From Massospora cicadina (lineage: Eukaryota; Entomophthoromycota; Entomophthoromycetes; Entomophthorales; Entomophthoraceae): 64,000 nucleotides of DNA. The notes under the pieces were generated by a model, which was not told where the DNA came from, searched no databases, and worked only from the letters and a program-made list of their open reading frames with translations. Position numbers and translations under genes: made by a program. The DNA is taken from positions 186,001 to 250,000 of the forward strand of contig JAKSZP010002653.1 of assembly GCA_022478985.1 (NCBI GenBank), given 5' to 3'. Shown in pieces: positions 33,128 through 46,159 of the stretch. Every line of letters starts with the position of its first letter. Positions within the stretch are counted from its first letter, which is position 1.

Positions 33128-35860
33128 GGGGCTGCTAAATTCAATCCTTTTAAATTCAAGCATAAACTTACCCTAATATTGAATCTAACCCACAAGATAT
33201 GAACCTCAAAATTGATCAATCATCTAATTTTTGTCAATCTGCCCAATCCTTCTCAATTATCATGAGCTGAAGTGGTATGGAACTACACACCCCAGTTTGA
33301 TGGATTTATTTATACTATATTACCAGAAAACAGATCTGGCAGAAAAGATGAATGTTATTGCATTGATTCCAACTCTTTAGCCATGAGACCATCACTCTTA
33401 TACCCTCTTTATTCTACAGTTAATATAACTAATAACCATTGCCCCAGGTTTATAAACGATATTGTGGTATTAATCATAGCCAGATAATATAATTCATCAG
33501 AAATACCAAGCACCTTGGGTAATACATTACTGGGTACCTCCAACTATCTGTGCTTAAAACCTAGGTGACTAATATCCAAAACCAGAAAATAATAATGAAA
33601 GAATTTAGTTAATACCAGCTAGATGTAGATACCCTGAAGTCCCTAAATATTAACTGGAGAATAGTTTCCAGGGTGTATGACAAGCAGTGGTTTTCAACCA
33701 TGAACTTTTTTAACAAATTTATAATGACTGGTTGAACTTATATAAGCTTTAAAAAAGTGATAGATCAGATGGCAAGCCATGAATAAGAGAGATGTTATCC
33801 TTGAATGAGTCCAAGGAGTAAACCAGCTTTAAATCAGAGGCCCAGAATGCTATCTATGTTGCACAAGCTAAAGCACACAACGCTGAATATGCAGAGGAGC
33901 TCAGTCAGTAACCAAGCAGATGCAAATTGTAGCGCAACATATTGGCAGTACTAATAGAAGCTGCTAATTATTTACAGGAAGAATTAAAACTTCACCAGAG
34001 TCAGAAAGTATCCATGCATCAGGATATAAAATCACAAAAGGACACCTAAATTACTTTACACGGTAATTTAAGAGATGTACTAAATGTTTATAATGAAATT
34101 TAACATATTACTTGAGATCTTTTAGATTCTAAGCAGGACCATAATATTACAGATTCAGAATTTGGAACCTCAGTATGCAATTGAGGGCTTAAATTGCTTT
34201 GTTAAACTAATTTAAACACCAATAGAATAAGGCCATGAATAACAAGTGTCATGTGAAAGTTGCATCTAAACTTCCTAGAATGAAGGACAATGTCAGTGTG
34301 AACCTCAAGTTCCAGCTCAGGTCATACTTGAATAATTTTAGTATGAATCATTAGAGGTGGGGTCTATATTTGTTAAACAAGCCAGCCACAGAGCACCCAT
34401 TCCAGCCGCACTAATATCCTTACATTGTTCCTCCAGAACTCCAGCTCAGAATTTGGGTAGCTTTAACAGCTTAGTAATTTGAGCCCATGTTGTGTCTTCT
34501 CAAACTGCCTTTTAGTAATGCTGCTCCCGGCTGTTGTTCCAACCCATTTAGTGGTTCAAACCCATATTTTTCAAGTTTTATCAATGTGGGAATGTACAGC
34601 CTTTCCTAAAGATGTTAATAATGACCATGTATGGAGACAACAATTCTTTCAAAGCTACCACTATGAATAAATTGTTTAAAAGATAAAAGTCTGAACCTGA
34701 TTATGACTTACCATCTAAAGGACAACTGGAGCTTTGTAGATGTAGATAATGATGTCCTGCAAGAAAATTGCAGCCCATAGAAGATGGCCACTTGCAAGGC
34801 TAAATTATGAATATTTATGTCTAAAAGAATAAGACCATCTTTGTGTTTGATAATTATTCTTCAACAAAGCCAAGTTCTATTGGATGCAAAGGGAATGTCT
34901 GAATCTGAAGTAGTGAGCTTTAATAATGCTACCAAGGATTAACCTGATCTACATCAATCTCTATTGCCTTAAATAGTAAAGGATTAGATGCCCCAGCAAT
35001 GATAGAATACATGAAGCAATGTGAACTTACATTTGGTCCACCTAATGTAGAGATATGTGACAACTACTTTAATCAACTGCAATGTAACACTAAAACCGCA
35101 GCGGGACAATTTTCACAAGATGTGGAAATGCTGGAACTCATTGGGGAATCTCCAAAGTGACTTCTGGGATTTGAGATAGTAAGTGAGTTGAGATCCCAAC
35201 TCCCTAATTAGGACTCATTAAGTTGACTCTTGAGCAATTATGAATGAAACCTGTCCCTGGAGGCACAGATGAGATTTTAAACCAGGAAGCAACACATGCA
35301 AGAGAAATGGAGATTCCTTCATGAAATAAACCCCCTCTTCCTGAACCTGAGAGGTGTGACCCCCAAAATTGCAGTCATGAGGAAAACGCAAAACAATGAG
35401 GCCGCTGACCAGGCAGTCAATCCAGAAGACTGTGAAAGATCTTGATCATACAGGGACATGGAGGTCCCCTAGCCACCACGTCCACATGCATACTATAAAA
35501 ATTGACACATTTTACTTAATAAAGTAGTCTATTTCGCCCTATCTTTTTGTCTTCATCGACATCTCTGCTAGTTTACAGCTTCTAGACAAATTTGAACTTC
35601 AGCTAAAGTCAAGAGAAATGTTACGCTGATATTGAACTACTGGATCTGTGCCTCCAAAGGCTACTATGCTGCCAACTGCCCCAAAAAATTACCCAATATA
35701 AATTATATCACTTTGCTTGCAAACGTTAAATCAGAGAAAAAGCAGTTAACAATAGAGGAGGGTAATCTATGGTTGAACAGTCAACTATCCCATTTCAAAA
35801 TGGGGCACATTCAGTCCTCATTAAGTACTAGCTGTAACATGAAGTTAGCGTGCTGAAATT
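33128..35860 (+). pseudogene. Ty3-5 gag remnant
   Basis: Fragments are read in several frames with many stops. Near 33890-34020 there is a Gln/Glu-rich helical stretch, and near 35010-35160 a capsid-like segment. At 35632-35700 N-Y-W-I-C-A-S-K-G-Y-Y-A-A-N-C-P-K-K is a zinc knuckle whose first Cys and His have mutated. Similar in layout to Ty3-2 gag. Confidence 0.55.
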
Positions 35861-36062
35861 GAAAAGAAAGGTCATGAAGCCAATTCCAAATCTTATTCTA
35901 TGCAACTTGCAGAACGAGCACATTATGGGGAGTCAGATGAATTGGACAATCTACCCCCTTAAAAGGAGCAAAGTGGATTTACCCTTTGAGACATTAAATA
36001 CTTTATTTCTCAGACGTCAGTGAGAAGATCAAAATCATGATTGATCAAGTTGATACCTCCGC

Positions 36063-37577
36063 TGAGTTGGCATTTGCACTAATGATTGGCCCAAGCTTAT
36101 CTCAAAAATGGACTGATGAATCATTTGGTCAACCTCCTCTGGGTTTGAGCCTTATGGAATCAAATGAATTGTCATCATATGAGCTCTTTCCCTTAAGCGG
36201 GCAAGAATTACTAAAGGAGATTAAGATAATCATGTGATGAGACTCTCTCTCAACATCAGTGGCTGCCATCTGGATGCACTTGCACAATGGAAGACCAACA
36301 ATTCCAAAGTTTATCAAAGGAAGATGATAATCTTGACCTTCATACTGGATGAGAAGTGAAGGTTCAAAACAAAAAGGGCTCAAGATCCTCATCCACCAAA
36401 GAACACCTAGTCTCCCTATAAATATCAAAGCCTTAAAAAACAAAGATTGAAAATTGTTTAATGATTGACTGGATCTGAATCATCAGGTATATTAGATATT
36501 GTAGATGATGATATTGGTTTACGTCTAATTTAGTATATCATATATCTAATACATCAGCTATCAATATCAGAAAATATTTTATGTACTAGCGAAAATTTAG
36601 GATTCACGGCCTGGTAATTTCACTTAATTATATTAACTCTAATGTCCTGAGATTGTGGGCTTTTTGAGTAAGTTGAATTAGTTTCTAATATCAATTGAGC
36701 TACAATCAGATTAATTTCTAATTAGTGATATAGATTGCCTTGGTATGTGATACTTTTGCCCAGAGGAGTGATGGTATAGACATTTTAAGATGCGTCATAG
36801 ACCCCCTCGGGTTGAGACCATCTAGTACTAAAAAAAAGATGCGTCATAGAGATTTACTTGAAATAATTATGCTAGGAAGACATATATCCTGAGGCCAAGT
36901 TGGGTTACAGCAGGAAGCCTCAATGTGGATTAGACCCTCTGAAAACTTCACCATGAGCTTCTGGTTAAGCGGCGGTGCAAATCTAGGAGTCATGGGTGAA
37001 GATGGGAAAGAATCAGAAGTAACCCTATAGAAATCCCCGTGATTTATATAATAAACACAATCTGATTTGGTATTTTGAGGATACAAGCCTTTACAGATAC
37101 TACTTTTTTATTGTATTAAATAAAGAATTTACTTGTTGATCAGGAAGAATAGGGCAGGAAGCCATTGTACAAGTAATCAAAAGGAGAATACAGCCTCATA
37201 TCTTATCTTTATGGAGTTTATATTTCAAGAATAATTACCATCTGGTCTATTATCTTCATACTTTAGGAGTTCATAACTTCACCTTTAACCCCAGATGAAG
37301 AATTAGCCATCTGAAGTAGTAAAAACTTCAAAACTTATATTTGACATAGCAAATATATACCTATATTATCTCTTTACATAGTTATGATATTCAGTATCAT
37401 AACTCAGGATAGTGCATAAATATTTTACCCTGAAGATGCGAAAGTGATATGCCAGCGCCTCTCTCCAGCCATTCCAAACAGTCAAGCCACCCCAAAGACC
37501 ATTTGCAACTTCAGTTTTACTACTCTAGGCACCCCAATTTTTTGATATATAGTTTTTCTTAAAAAAAGCCAAAACCT
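36063..37577 (+). repeat. Ty3-6 5' LTR with an inserted block
   Basis: The first roughly 390 nt and the last roughly 260 nt match the 3' LTR. About 36460-37320 is extra DNA of unknown type containing a 34-nt micro-insertion (36802-36835). After the LTR, CTGGGTCTCACTACAGAGG at about 37579 resembles the primer sites of Ty3-2 and Ty3-5. Confidence 0.65.
36787..36850 (+). mobile_element. Micro-insertion 1 with 15-bp duplication
   Basis: The 34-nt insert (36802-36835) ends GAGACCATCTAGTACTAAAAAA. AAGATGCGTCATAGA occurs on both sides (36787-36801, 36836-36850). It is the longest of four inserts sharing this tail. Confidence 0.85.
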
Positions 37578-37634
37578 GGGTCTCACTACAGAGGAACACT
37601 GAGCTTTAACCAGTGAAAAAGTTAATCACAAAAC

Positions 37635-39760
37635 TTGGAAAATTACAATAATGAAAGATCTCCTTCTCCCAATGGGGAGATGGGCATTATTCAATGGGTT
37701 AATACTTCACAAATTGAAAGTGCACCCAATTACCCTGAGAGCCTTAAAGTTTGGGCTATCTTTGAGTTCAACCTTTCAACGCTGAACCCTAGCCAGTTCT
37801 ACCTCCAACTGTCACCCTACCCAATACCATCCAGCACCTTCTTTATGGGATCTAGTCCATTGATACCCACTTTAGTCATTTAGTGAGCTTCTACTGTCTC
37901 CTCCTAGATGCAAAGACTTATGGATAAAGCTGCCTTAGCTAGTAATGAGTTGGTTAAAGAGGAGGAACCCTACCTCTGGCAGTTTGTACATTCAGTCCTA
38001 GATCATCTCCTCAAATTAGTGAGATTATAACATCAAGAAATACTACGCCAGTTGGGATTGTACAGAGCTTTAACTCTAACCTGGTAAATTAAAAAACTGC
38101 CTCCATTTAAATTTTCAAAAAATGAGAAGAAATTTAGGACAACTGCCGCTTCATAAATGATGTCAAAGGTCAAATCGCTCTGTTTGACTTTAGATCTCTG
38201 GATATATGCATACCCACCTTACTTGGTAACTGCAATATGTAAACTCTAAGGTACATGAGTATGTACATAATGCCACTTTGGAGATGGCTGCCCAAACCTG
38301 AACTTTAGAATCCATATTGATGCACAAAATGTGTCACAGAAGCCCTGCTTGATCAGCTTCGGTGAAAGTGACTCTTTCACCAAAGGGCTATGGGGCCAAA
38401 AGGCCCCAAAGGCCCAAGAGGTCCTGAAGGGGCTGAGGGATGACCAGACTCCAGAGGGCCCCTTGACCCCCTGGTCGCCCTAGCTCACCAGCTCCCCCAG
38501 TTGAAGTCTCTGAGGACCCATATGTGGCAAGCTTCTCAAAAAGTTGGAGAACCTAAAGTAAAAAATGATAGCATCATTTTAGGTTGTAGAGTTCACCCTG
38601 ATGAGAGCCCCATTAATCCCGCCATCACCTTAATTGCACTTGACTTCAAAATGGACTTTTTAAAGGAGTTCATAAAACTTACTGACAAATGTCTTGACAA
38701 GATGAAAAGACAAAACTTCAAATCTGGATACCAGCAACATTTTGTGTGAGTCCAATATTTTAGATATGAAATACAAAACTAACCAAAAGTCTGGTGTAGT
38801 GTAAGAAATCAATATTGAAACAATTTGCAGGATGAACTAGAGAAGATTTGATAACAAATGGACTAGCAGGCCCCTCACACATATGGCAAGTCGGTGTCTA
38901 CTGAGCCTAGCCAGACTATCAATGCTGGCATCCATGCCCTCTCCACACCAATTAGTTCGTCTTTTAAGCCTAGCTTTGAAAACAATTTTGTAAGGCTAAG
39001 AAAGCATTAAATCCTTTTTAAACGTTTTTGAGAGTAATATAGAAGAGGTCACCAATTGCAAAGAGGTCAAGCATATCCATTCCTGCCTATCTAAGGAATC
39101 TCGTGAGTTTATGACCCCTACCTTTGTGAATGCCAGACCTGAGAACAGGTCAAGACCATTCTCATACAGGAATATGGCTCCAAGCAGACTCTCTAGTCAA
39201 AAACAAGTTTCATGGCCATACGCCTTAACAAAAAAGAAATTTCTTATGATTTTTCAGGTCACTTTTATGCTATTGCACAACCTCTAGTTTCTACTAAGTA
39301 AATTTCCTTAGATGACGCTACTAACGCCTTTCTTTCTGCACTTAAATATTGGCCTGATGTTCAACTTCATATGATATGACTTACGAAAACCTTTACTATC
39401 ATTCATGACATCAAAGAGGCACTCAACGAGATTTCTAAGGCAACTTTAAACAAGTACCCCTCCAAGATTTGAGATCCACATAGACCTAGAGTGCATGAGC
39501 TGGTGGTAATAGTAAAGAAGTACCCACTTTCTCTTACTGTAAAGGCCGCGACACATCAAAGAGAGTGCTATAAACGTCAGGTGGAAGTGGTAGAATGTGA
39601 ACTTCCAGGAAAAGAGAGGTTATCATGAAAACAGTGGCTTGTCATGATGACACTTCCATCATTATGTCTCTATTCAAGCTTGAAAGCCCTACATAGGTCG
39701 CCATTGGAGAACCCTAGAATTATGAGTTGAAGAATACCAAAAATAAACTTCTTAATTCTG
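37635..39760 (+). pseudogene. Ty3-6 gag remnant with Gly-X-Y patch
   Basis: From 38390 the frame reads M-GPK-GPK-GPR-GPE-GAE-G, five collagen-like triplets, in an otherwise AT-rich region. Near 39235-39360 a segment F-S-G-H-F-Y-A-I-A-Q-P-L-V followed by I-S-L-D-D-A-T-N-A-F recalls the capsid helices of fungal Ty3 gags. Many stops interrupt it. Confidence 0.5.
38361..38381. other. Perfect 8-bp hairpin before the Gly-X-Y patch
   Basis: GGTGAAAG and CTTTCACC flank a 5-base loop TGACT. Not U-rich downstream, so not a terminator. Role unknown. Confidence 0.4.
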
Positions 39761-40799
39761 CTTATTCTTATTTTTAAATCGCTGATGATTCTCACCCTTT
39801 TGCAACAATTTGATAGTTTAGCCACTCATGTTACAATTAAGGTTCATAAAGTTTCCGTATTAGCTATAATATATAGCAGTTCTCCAGTGAACAGTATCTC
39901 GTCCAAATTATAAAGAAATTAAGATTATACCCAATATGCCCATTACAGCACATATGGCATCACTGGGCCCAATGCACCCAATCAATAGGAGCCTTATTCA
40001 ATACTTTCACTCCAGTTAGAAATAATTATGTTAAACGCCTTAGTCATATCTCTGGACAACCTTAGCTATGATTTATTGCTGATCACCCCTAGTTCTTTGA
40101 GAATAACATTCTATCATTCATTACACAACAAAAAATTCCATCTTTGCTTTATACCCACATACCCTTGATGTTTGAGACATCCAAGGACAGCAAGGAGCGC
40201 GTAAAGGCTCAGGCCTGCTTATTGGACACTGAAATCTGGATTGATCAGCACAACTACTATGTTTGAGGCTCAATTTGAAATTAACCCCTCTCTTAGTGGA
40301 TTGACTAAAGAAAAGCATGTATATTTATCAAAGCCCAAGGTACTTCCTCCAGAGTCACAGATTATATTGGACACCTGAATCTAAGCGAAAATACCACCTG
40401 AGAGACTTATGGAGAAATTCAGGTCTGAAACTTCGTCTGTAAAAGAGGTTCAAATCTGCCAAGGTATCCTTGCCCCACCTACGCTGGCTCCAATTCTGTT
40501 TTGCTGCCCAACTTGACTCTGAAGGCCCATACCTTTAGACCAAGTACTCCAATTGCCTATCTACATTTAGTACCAATCAATGACATTGGTTGTGTCTGCA
40601 GGTTTTAAAAGCCTCTGTGACTTTAAGTTAAAAGAACCTTCCCACTGTGGCTCTAGTTAACATCTCCATAGAGGAAGGCCCTATCTAGAACAAAGGAGGA
40701 AGGTTGATAAGCTCTTGGAGGATATTCTGACCTTTTTTAACGTCCACTTATGACTTTAATAAGATAAAGGGGGTGATGCACAATGTAGAGATGGGGGAC

Positions 40800-41640
40800 G
40801 CCTCACCCATACGTTTGAGCCCTACAAAAAAAAGATTGAAGAGGTCCAGGTCGCCTTTAAACTCAAGGAGCTTTTGACTTTAGAGTTGTTGGCACCCTCA
40901 TAAAGTCCTTGGGAGTCTCTACTTCTGCTTGTTTAAAGAAGGATGTGGGCCATCATTCACCATGGATTATTGTAAGCTCAACGCAGTAACATGAAAAATA
41001 TCTACCCCATCCTTAAATCAATGAATAAATTCAGCTCCTAGAAGAGCTCAATATTTTTCTACAATGGATCTAGCCAGCGGGTACTGGCAGATTAATCTAG
41101 CTCCCAAAGATCAAGTCAAGTGAGCCTTATTGCAGAAAAAGGGCTGTTTGAACCAACTCTAATGCCGCAGGGGCTATGCAATTCCCCTGCCACTCCAGCA
41201 AGCTATGAATGGGCTCCTAGGTAATTTGAAGATGTCTTGCGTCCTAGTTTACCTCAAAGATAAACCATTTCCCAAAAGACTTTCAGCAGGCACCTATAGC
41301 ACCTCCACCAAGTTTTTGATCGTCAAGAGGAGTGTACTTGAAGCTTATACCTTCTAAATTCTCGTTCTTCCAACTGGGAATAAAGTTTATAGGGCACAAT
41401 GTCACTAAATGAGGAATTCAGCCTCTACCAGACAATGTTGCCGTCATAGAAAAAAATGATGTTGGCTCAAAGCCTTAAGTTCAAACAAGTGTTTCTAGGC
41501 ATGGTAGAATATAACAACAGCTCATACCACAGTTCGCTGACCTGGACAAACCCATGGTGCATTTGCTTCAAAAGAACGTTCCCTTCAAATGGAATCCAGA
41601 ACAGGATCAAGTTTTCACTCTTCTCAGGAACGCGCTAATC
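40800..41640 (+). pseudogene. Ty3-6 reverse transcriptase remnant
   Basis: Near 41060-41200: M-D-L-A-S-G-Y-W-Q-I-N-L-A-P-K-D (first catalytic Asp block), then P-T-L-M-P-Q-G-L-C-N-S-P-A. The Y-L-D-D region near 41245-41280 has decayed to Y-L-K-D. Same subfamily as Ty3-2 RT. Confidence 0.75.
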
Positions 41641-42050
41641 TCTCATCTTGTGTTGATCTATCTACACTTAGACCAAAATCTTTTTGTTAATTACTGACGC
41701 CAGTGGTATGGCCATAGGGGCAATACTGATCCAATTAGATGAACAAAAAATAGATTGTCTCTGTCATATCCAGCAAAAATAATTAAAGATAAACGGAATT
41801 ATAGCAATACTGAACATCAATGTTTATGTGTATTGCTCGCGGTAAAGCATTTCTGACCATACTTATATGGAGCCATTTCATTATTGCCATTAATCACGCT
41901 TCCTTAAGGTGGCTTCAACAGATGAATGCTCCCAACAGTCAATTGGCCAAATAGGACCTCCAGTTTCAAAGCTGCGACTTTTCTAAAATACATCAAGTGG
42001 GCATGACTCATTAAAACGCAGATAAGTATCCAGAATTCCACTCTCATGGT
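41641..42050 (+). pseudogene. Ty3-6 RNase H remnant
   Basis: Broken frames give A-S-G-M-A-I-G-A-type sequence near 41697, N-T-E-H-Q-C-L-C-V-L-L-A-V-K-H near 41810 (Glu block), and H-A-S-L-R-W-L-Q-Q near 41890. The order matches Ty3-2 RNase H. Confidence 0.65.
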
Positions 42051-42873
42051 ATTGTTGCCTGAAAAAGATCATTAATATGTGTCAGACATTTACCTTTGCA
42101 GACTAAAGATAAGAATGCTGTAGGTCAAGTTCTGCCAAAAAAGGGAAATGTTGACCATATGTGATATTCTGATGTCATTAAGAGCTTGCTTATTAAATTC
42201 ATTAATGAAAAAGTCGAGGAAATTGGCCAAAAGTCCCTGGCCAATTCTCAGTGGAACCCCGTTAATCAGGGAAAAACCAGTTTGAAACCTGTATGGGCAC
42301 AAATAAAATTGGCTGGTTGGATTACTCCAACATCACCACAGACTTTGGGGTTACCATCAAAAGGCACACCCCTGACCCCCACAAAGTCCTTCAATGCACC
42401 TGCACGGGGACCCTCTCCTTTTATAGGCTTGGCGGGGGTCCTCCCAGGTGCAAGAAATTTCTCAGGAGGTGATGGCTCAAGTTCATAAAACGTCACCTCA
42501 TGGGTACATTTGGGCCAATCAGAATTCCCCTTCCTTCCTTCCTCATCCCTGAAGTGAGGTTCCAAGTTATGATATGCTATTTCTGCATATTTCCTAATTT
42601 GGACTCGTGCAGGCTATTATGAACATATTCCCAAAATCTCCCTCAACCTTTGAAATTACTTTAGATACTAGATAGTTGGAGGTCAAGGAATATCTTTTCC
42701 CTTATCACACGCCTAAAAAGACTACAAAAATCCATTTTACTAAGCGCATTTTATTTAAATCTTTATTTTATATGAAAATATTTGTGGAAACCAGCTGGCA
42801 GAACGCACAAGCGAGCATAAATAAGCTGGTTTCCCACAATATGACTTGATTGGCTGGTTGGAACTATAAGTCC
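42051..42873 (+). other. Unassigned interval in Ty3-6 with an inverted repeat
   Basis: Roughly 820 nt between RNase H and LTR-I copy 2, with overlapping ORFs on both strands (42186-42488 and 42266-42565) that match nothing I know. At 42783-42838 the arms TGTGGAAACCAGCT and AGCTGGTTTCCCACA can pair around a 27-nt loop with one bulge. Confidence 0.4.
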
Positions 42874-44230
42874 TGTTGGGATTTTAACCAGATAAATTAC
42901 TCTGATAGTGTTGAAAATAGGTTTAATAAGTTGATGATAGTTGTAAATTTTTTTGAGTTTTGATAATTTAATTAATGTTATACAAACAAATTTGTGCTCC
43001 CCATTTGGTCAAGATGAGCTGTTTCAATCTGCTGGGTAAGAAAAGGGTTGAGGATCATCCCTGACAGGACATTGGTGAATTTTGACACTGGCGACTGAAG
43101 CTGAGGATGTTAAAATGAATATGATTGCTATGACTGATGGCGAATTACCAATTGGATGTTAATGATATATTAGGAAGATTCCTAATAGAGTTTTACCCCA
43201 CTTTTTAACCACCAGCGACTGATTCTAAGGATGTTGAACCAAAAATATAAAGTAAATAATTCAAATATCTGTTTTGAATTTTTGTGAGATATTGGGGATG
43301 ATTCTCAATGAGCATATTGGCCAATTTGACACTGGTGACTAAGGCCAGGGATGTCAATTCACATTTAATGTTTATTAAATCTATAAGTATGCTGAAATGA
43401 GTGTTTGACGTTGAGTTTTTGGGATTACTGGCGACTAAGACCAAGGATGATCAAATTAGCTAACAATTCTAAGATCAGCCGGCGACTTGGGTTGAGGCTT
43501 ATCAGTTGACTGGATATGGTATCAGAGGATATAGAAGTCAGGTATGAGAAGGACAATCCATCAACTAAAGACTGATAATAATAAAATATAACAAAAAATA
43601 AGCAATGGATGTTGCAATGAACCAATATGATGCATTGGACGTAGGAATAATAAATGAAGAGGGATGATTGTCAAAAAATATCTGATGATTGAGAGATGGA
43701 AATTAGTGCTGATGTTATTGAAAGGTGGGATACGCCTATAAATTGTTGAGTCATCTATAATAGATTATTTTCAAATCTTCAGACCTTTATTTGTTTTCTC
43801 TAACCAATTGTTGGGCGCCTACATTTCTCAGCTTTACAGTGGACAGAGATTAGCTTGGCTGGTAGAGGTGTGACGGAAGATCCAAAGAGGTTAGATGCTG
43901 GGTGAACACACCTGGAGTGGTCAGTGCAATCAACTCCCAATCTATAACTACAGAATACCCTGTGGGAACTTGCCCAGTCAATAAAGCCGGCGATGGAAAA
44001 GCAGGGATAAATCATGAGTTGGAGCATCAAGGGGTCATGCCGCTCAGGAATGGGAAGAACCACTGGTGCCCACCAAGAGGGGTAAATCTTCCAAAGTGAA
44101 GGTGTTCAACTGGATTAGGGTGTTGCCCGCGGATCTATAGGAAAAGGTCACCAATGACAATGAAAGAGCAATGGCCAGCAGACTTCATACTGTTTTCCTG
44201 ACACACTAATAGAGCTTTAGATTGTAGAAA
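42874..44230 (+). mobile_element. LTR-I copy 2, inserted in Ty3-6
   Basis: Aligns with 9852-11110, including start TGTTGGGATTTTAACCAG, the block TTTGTGCTCC(C/T)CATTTGGT, the roughly 120-nt tandem units (43101, 43225, 43345, 43441) and the block ACACACTAATAGAG near the end. No convincing target duplication found; the right end is uncertain by about 60 nt. Confidence 0.65.
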
Positions 44231-44369
44231 ATGGAAAATTTGCAATAAACTGAAACCCAAGAAATAATAAAGATGTTGCACTTGATAGTTCAGAACACTC
44301 AAATACATGATGGCATGTTATATAAATAAGTCTACAGAATTTGGCTGCCATACCTATGACTCTCCTCAA

Positions 44370-45350
44370 TAAGCAAAATTATCCTTGAAGTACACGCCTA
44401 TGTAGGACATGAGGCAGTCAAGAAAACCTATGTATGGCTAAGGAAACAATGTTACTGGGATTGGATGCTTGAAACTATCCAGGAGGTTTTAGATGCATGT
44501 TTGACATGCAAGACCCAAGATCAGCAAAATCCACGTTACCAAAATGAAGTTGTTGCCCTCTCTACGCCATTTAGCGCCATTAATGTGGATGACATAGGGC
44601 CCCTATCCTTGGGCCTTCACGTCACTGCTACATCATCCTAGTTATAAACCATCTCGCAAAGTTAGTTGATGTCATCTTGGTTCTTGCCACCACGGCTAAG
44701 GCTTCACCTTGTTTTTTTGCTCTATTTTCACCCATCATGGGTGACCTAGAGTTTGCTCTTGGACAATGAGTTAAACTTTAACTCTAAAGTTGTCCAAGAG
44801 CTGACCAAATCATCTTATAAAAACCAAAATTTACTGCACCTTATAACACTTTGACAGTTGATGCAGTGAGGCGGCCATATGGCACCTTAGTTTTATTCTC
44901 TGCAAGATGGCTGCCATAGATCCATGCAATGGATCCATTACCTGTCATCCGCTTCATAAACCTATCAGTCAGTTACTATCAAGTAATCAGAATGTTCCTA
45001 GTTCAGGCCCTCTACGATAGGAAGCCTCAACTGCCTAGTAGCATCCAGCCTTTATTGGACTCTGCCACTCCCAGAACGGCTGAGTTGATGATGAGAGCGC
45101 TAGCCAATGAGATAATCTTGATGCAAGCGCTCGCCACCCAATGGATTGTCTCTACAACCAGGGAAACTACACAGTCTAATGCTAAGTGCCCATCTTCTGC
45201 CCTTGTTCAATATCAGAGACAAAAAGGTTCTATCATCATTGTCATGATGGGCGTCCACAAAAGTTGAAAATTTGATGATCAGGACCTTGTCACATACTAT
45301 ATAAGGCTAACTCCATATACTCCATTGCTGATGTCATTCATGGCACAGTG
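44370..45350 (+). pseudogene. Ty3-6 integrase remnant
   Basis: Zinc finger: V-H-A-Y-V-G-H-E ... D-A-C-L-T-C-K-T near 44395-44515. Core: I-N-V-D-D-I-G-P-L near 44578, then L-L-D-N-E-L-N-F-N near 44755-44785. The later catalytic Glu region (44850-44890) is degenerate. Frame 44929-45267 covers the C-terminal part, with a R-F-L-x-x-Y-x-x-R-P-Type end. Confidence 0.7.
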
Positions 45351-45407
45351 GTTAACCACGTACATTCTAGGTTTCTGCGCCCTTATGTCCCCTCCGCCAA
45401 GATACTG

Positions 45408-46028
45408 ATGGGGGCAATGTTGGTATTTGTACTAAAGAACATCCAAATCATCTTGAGAATGTACTGATAAATTATTTGATCTACCTCCTCTGGGGTCAAG
45501 CCTTCTGGAATCAAATGGATTACCATTAAATGAGCCCTCTCCCTAAAGCGGAAAAAAATTGATAAGGGAGATATAAAAATTGTCATAAGATAAGACTCCG
45601 TCTCAACAACAGCAGCCACCATATAAATGTCCTCTCACAATAGAAAGCCAACAATCCTGAAACCAATTAAAGAAAGAGGCTACATATTAACCCTCATATT
45701 GGATGAGAAGCAAAAATTACAAAAAAAGAAGATTCAAGCGCTACATATGCAACAGAACACCTAGTCAACTTATAAATATCAAAAGCTTTAACAAAAAATC
45801 ATATTTCCCTATAAATTTTATACCTATTTATATCTCTTTGCATAGATATGATAATCATTATCATAACCCAGAATAGTGAACATATATCAGACCCTGAAAT
45901 CGCGAAAGTGGTATACCAGCATCTCTCTCCAAATATTCTAAGCGTCAGGCATCTTGACGGCCATTTGCAATTCTATTTCTAATGCTCTGGGCACCCCAAA
46001 TTTTTATATTAGTTTTTTTTCTTGCAAA
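45408..46028 (+). repeat. Ty3-6 polypurine tract and 3' LTR
   Basis: GATGGGGGCAA abuts TGTTGGTATTTGTAC at 45418. The LTR matches 36063-36450 and about 37320-37577 and ends near AAAAAGCCAAAA. About 80 nt of Ty3-5 separate it from the LINE. Confidence 0.7.
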
Positions 46029-46106
46029 AAGCCAAAACGCTATACTTACATCAAAGGCGAATTAAACCTAGTTCTCTAATTGACTTATACTTATATATTT
46101 GTAAAT

Positions 46107-46159
46107 AAGAAACTTTTCTCTCCAACCATCTAGTACTAAAAAAAGAAACTTTTTCTCTC
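46107..46159 (+). mobile_element. Micro-insertion 2 in the LINE 5' UTR
   Basis: The insert CAACCATCTAGTACTAAAAA (46123-46142) is flanked by AAGAAACTTTTCTCTC and AAGAAACTTTTTCTCTC. The duplication spans the LINE boundary, so this event followed the LINE insertion. Confidence 0.8.

Larger units (their letters stand above)
36063..46028 (+). mobile_element. Ty3-6: Ty3/gypsy element inside Ty3-5
   Basis: Similar LTRs (about 36063-37577, enlarged by an insertion, and 45418-46028) bracket gag, RT, RNase H and integrase remnants on the + strand. A polypurine tract precedes the right LTR. Possible but imperfect flanks are (C)CGCT at the left and (A)CGCT at the right. LTR-I copy 2 lies between RNase H and integrase. 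Confidence 0.75.

Noticed and set aside
42186..42565. Overlapping 100-codon ORFs on both strands as genes
   Set aside because: They overlap each other, match no known domain and lie inside a decayed Ty3 element.
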